This document shows positions 22,803 to 23,505 of a DNA stretch of 23,505 nucleotides, piece after piece. Origin of the DNA: DASTBU01 sp035711845 (GTDB lineage: Bacteria > Acidobacteriota > Vicinamibacteria > Vicinamibacterales > 2-12-FULL-66-21); NCBI GenBank assembly GCA_035711845.1, contig DASTBU010000182.1:1-23505 (forward strand). Reading direction: 5' to 3'. The position numbers and the translations under genes are program-made. Each line of letters starts with the position of its first letter. The stretch's first letter is position 1. The notes beneath the pieces are model-generated. The model was given only the letters and a program-made list of their open reading frames with translations. It made no database searches and was not told the origin of the DNA.

Positions 22803-23044
22803 GGAAGACGCCTCCGGCGCTAAAAGGTTGTATCAAAACCCCCATACAGCCGCTTCTGGCGCGGTCGGCGAAGCGTGGATCGCATCAGGGAGCCGCTACC
22901 GCGGGATTCGGGGTTGGTGACCCGGGCCTGTTCCATCAGGACCATGTTCGAGAGCGGCTGAGCCAATTGAGGTGCGCCGAAGCTCGCTCGAACAACACCC
23001 GGACGTCTTCATACGTAACTCACCCCGGCCAGTGTTGGAATCGG
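22803..23044. other. Gene-free stretch
   Basis: I see no gene, RNA or clear repeat here; it separates the tRNA remnant from the leftward-reading peptidase gene's 3' end. Confidence 0.5.
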
Positions 23045-23505
23045 TCAACGTCGGGATCCGGTGCGAAGATGCCGATCGAGCCACTCCAGGTATCGCTGGA
23101 TCACGTCGATCCGATGCGGCTCTTCGACGTAGTCATGCCACTCGCGCGGATAGGCGACGAGCCGAACCTCCGCGCCGGCGAACCGCAGTGCCTGGTACAG
23201 CTCCACGCTCTGGAGAAACGGCACCTCCTCGTCCAGCAGGCCGTGGTCGATGTGAAGCGGCGTCCAGTCCCGGCGAACATGTGCGAGCGGCGAGCGTTCC
23301 GACAGGAGCCCCGGGCGCTCGTACCACCACATGTTCCAAAGGGCGAGCGTCTCATGAACCGGTTCCCGGCATGAGCCTATGTAAGACGTCCAGTCCGTGA
23401 TCGGGGCGCTTGCGATGGCCGCCTTGAATCGATCGCTGTACAACCCGGCGGCGAGGGCGGCTAAATAGCCGCCGTAGGAATGTCCCTGAATCGCCACACG
23501 GTCGG
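23045..23505 (-). CDS. S9 prolyl oligopeptidase family peptidase, C-terminal part (runs off window edge)
   Basis: The last 153 codons of an alpha/beta-hydrolase peptidase of family S9. The catalytic triad is visible in order: Ser in IQGHSYGGYLA, Asp in DHGLLDEEVPFLQ and His in REWHDY, with the family spacing. The Ser motif is followed by ASAPITDWTSYIGS, usual for S9C/S9B enzymes. These cleave short peptides or release dipeptides, often in the periplasm. The N-terminal propeller lies outside the window. The stop at 23045 is clear. Confidence 0.9.
   Translation of the reverse strand, partial: DRVAIQGHSYGGYLAALAAGLYSDRFKAAIASAPITDWTSYIGSCREPVHETLALWNMWWYERPGLLSERSPLAHVRRDWTPLHIDHGLLDEEVPFLQSVELYQALRFAGAEVRLVAYPREWHDYVEEPHRIDVIQRYLEWLDRHLRTGSRR

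Overview
The window is high-GC bacterial DNA that most resembles an Acidobacteriota genome, probably of the Vicinamibacteria type. This rests on recognised gene families, not on a marker gene: a DUF2277 protein, a TonB-receptor fragment with the LPLNGRN signature, a Pkn-type kinase fragment, TolB/PD40 propeller debris, and short heptanucleotide tandem repeats between genes.

Layout. 1-75 (-): start of a lipoprotein. 542-6903 (+): a tight six-gene operon coxS-coxL-coxM-coxD-coxE-coxG for a molybdenum hydroxylase of the xanthine dehydrogenase/CO dehydrogenase family. Its large subunit carries the form II loop AYRGAGR and lacks the Cu-binding Cys of true CO dehydrogenase. 7004-7686 (+): a small Tyr-rich protein, a 7-bp repeat array and a Lys/Arg-rich DUF6496 protein. 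7702-8808 (+): a Gfo/Idh/MocA oxidoreductase. 8914-9186 (-): DUF2277. 9353-10729 (+): an amidase. 10895-13638 (-): a coupled pair made of a CrtC/AttH-like protein and a 649-residue membrane protein fusing ICMT-like, PAP2-like and Lgt-like domains. 13782-15304 (+): a Tat-exported ABM monooxygenase-like protein and a YcaQ-type DNA glycosylase. 15696-16136: TolB/PD40 debris, part of it inverted. 16281-17117 (+): an ECF sigma factor with a fused zinc-finger tail. 17157-17224: REP-like palindromes. 17205-18757 (-): a redox group of DUF302, a 28-codon membrane protein, thioredoxin and an exported two-repeat protein. 19010-20041 (-): a mosaic pseudogene made of kinase, TonB-receptor and arginase pieces. 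20236-22511 (+): a ba3-type cytochrome oxidase operon (subunits IIa, II, I). 22512-23044: non-coding, with nested inverted repeats and a 3' tRNA remnant. 23045-23505 (-): the C-terminus of an S9 peptidase.

How the genes work together. The cox operon encodes the three enzyme subunits plus the MoxR/VWA maturation pair and the CoxG membrane recruiter, so it looks like a complete aerobic Mo-hydroxylase feeding electrons to the respiratory chain. The ba3 oxidase could be the terminal oxidase for that chain; that link is inference. The thioredoxin/small membrane protein/DUF302 set suggests a thiol-redox function at the membrane. The least expected items are the TGA-extended small ORF with a bacterial-SECIS-like hairpin, the triple-domain membrane fusion containing a 26-bp perfect palindrome, and two pieces of pseudogene wreckage built from the most expanded families of this lineage.
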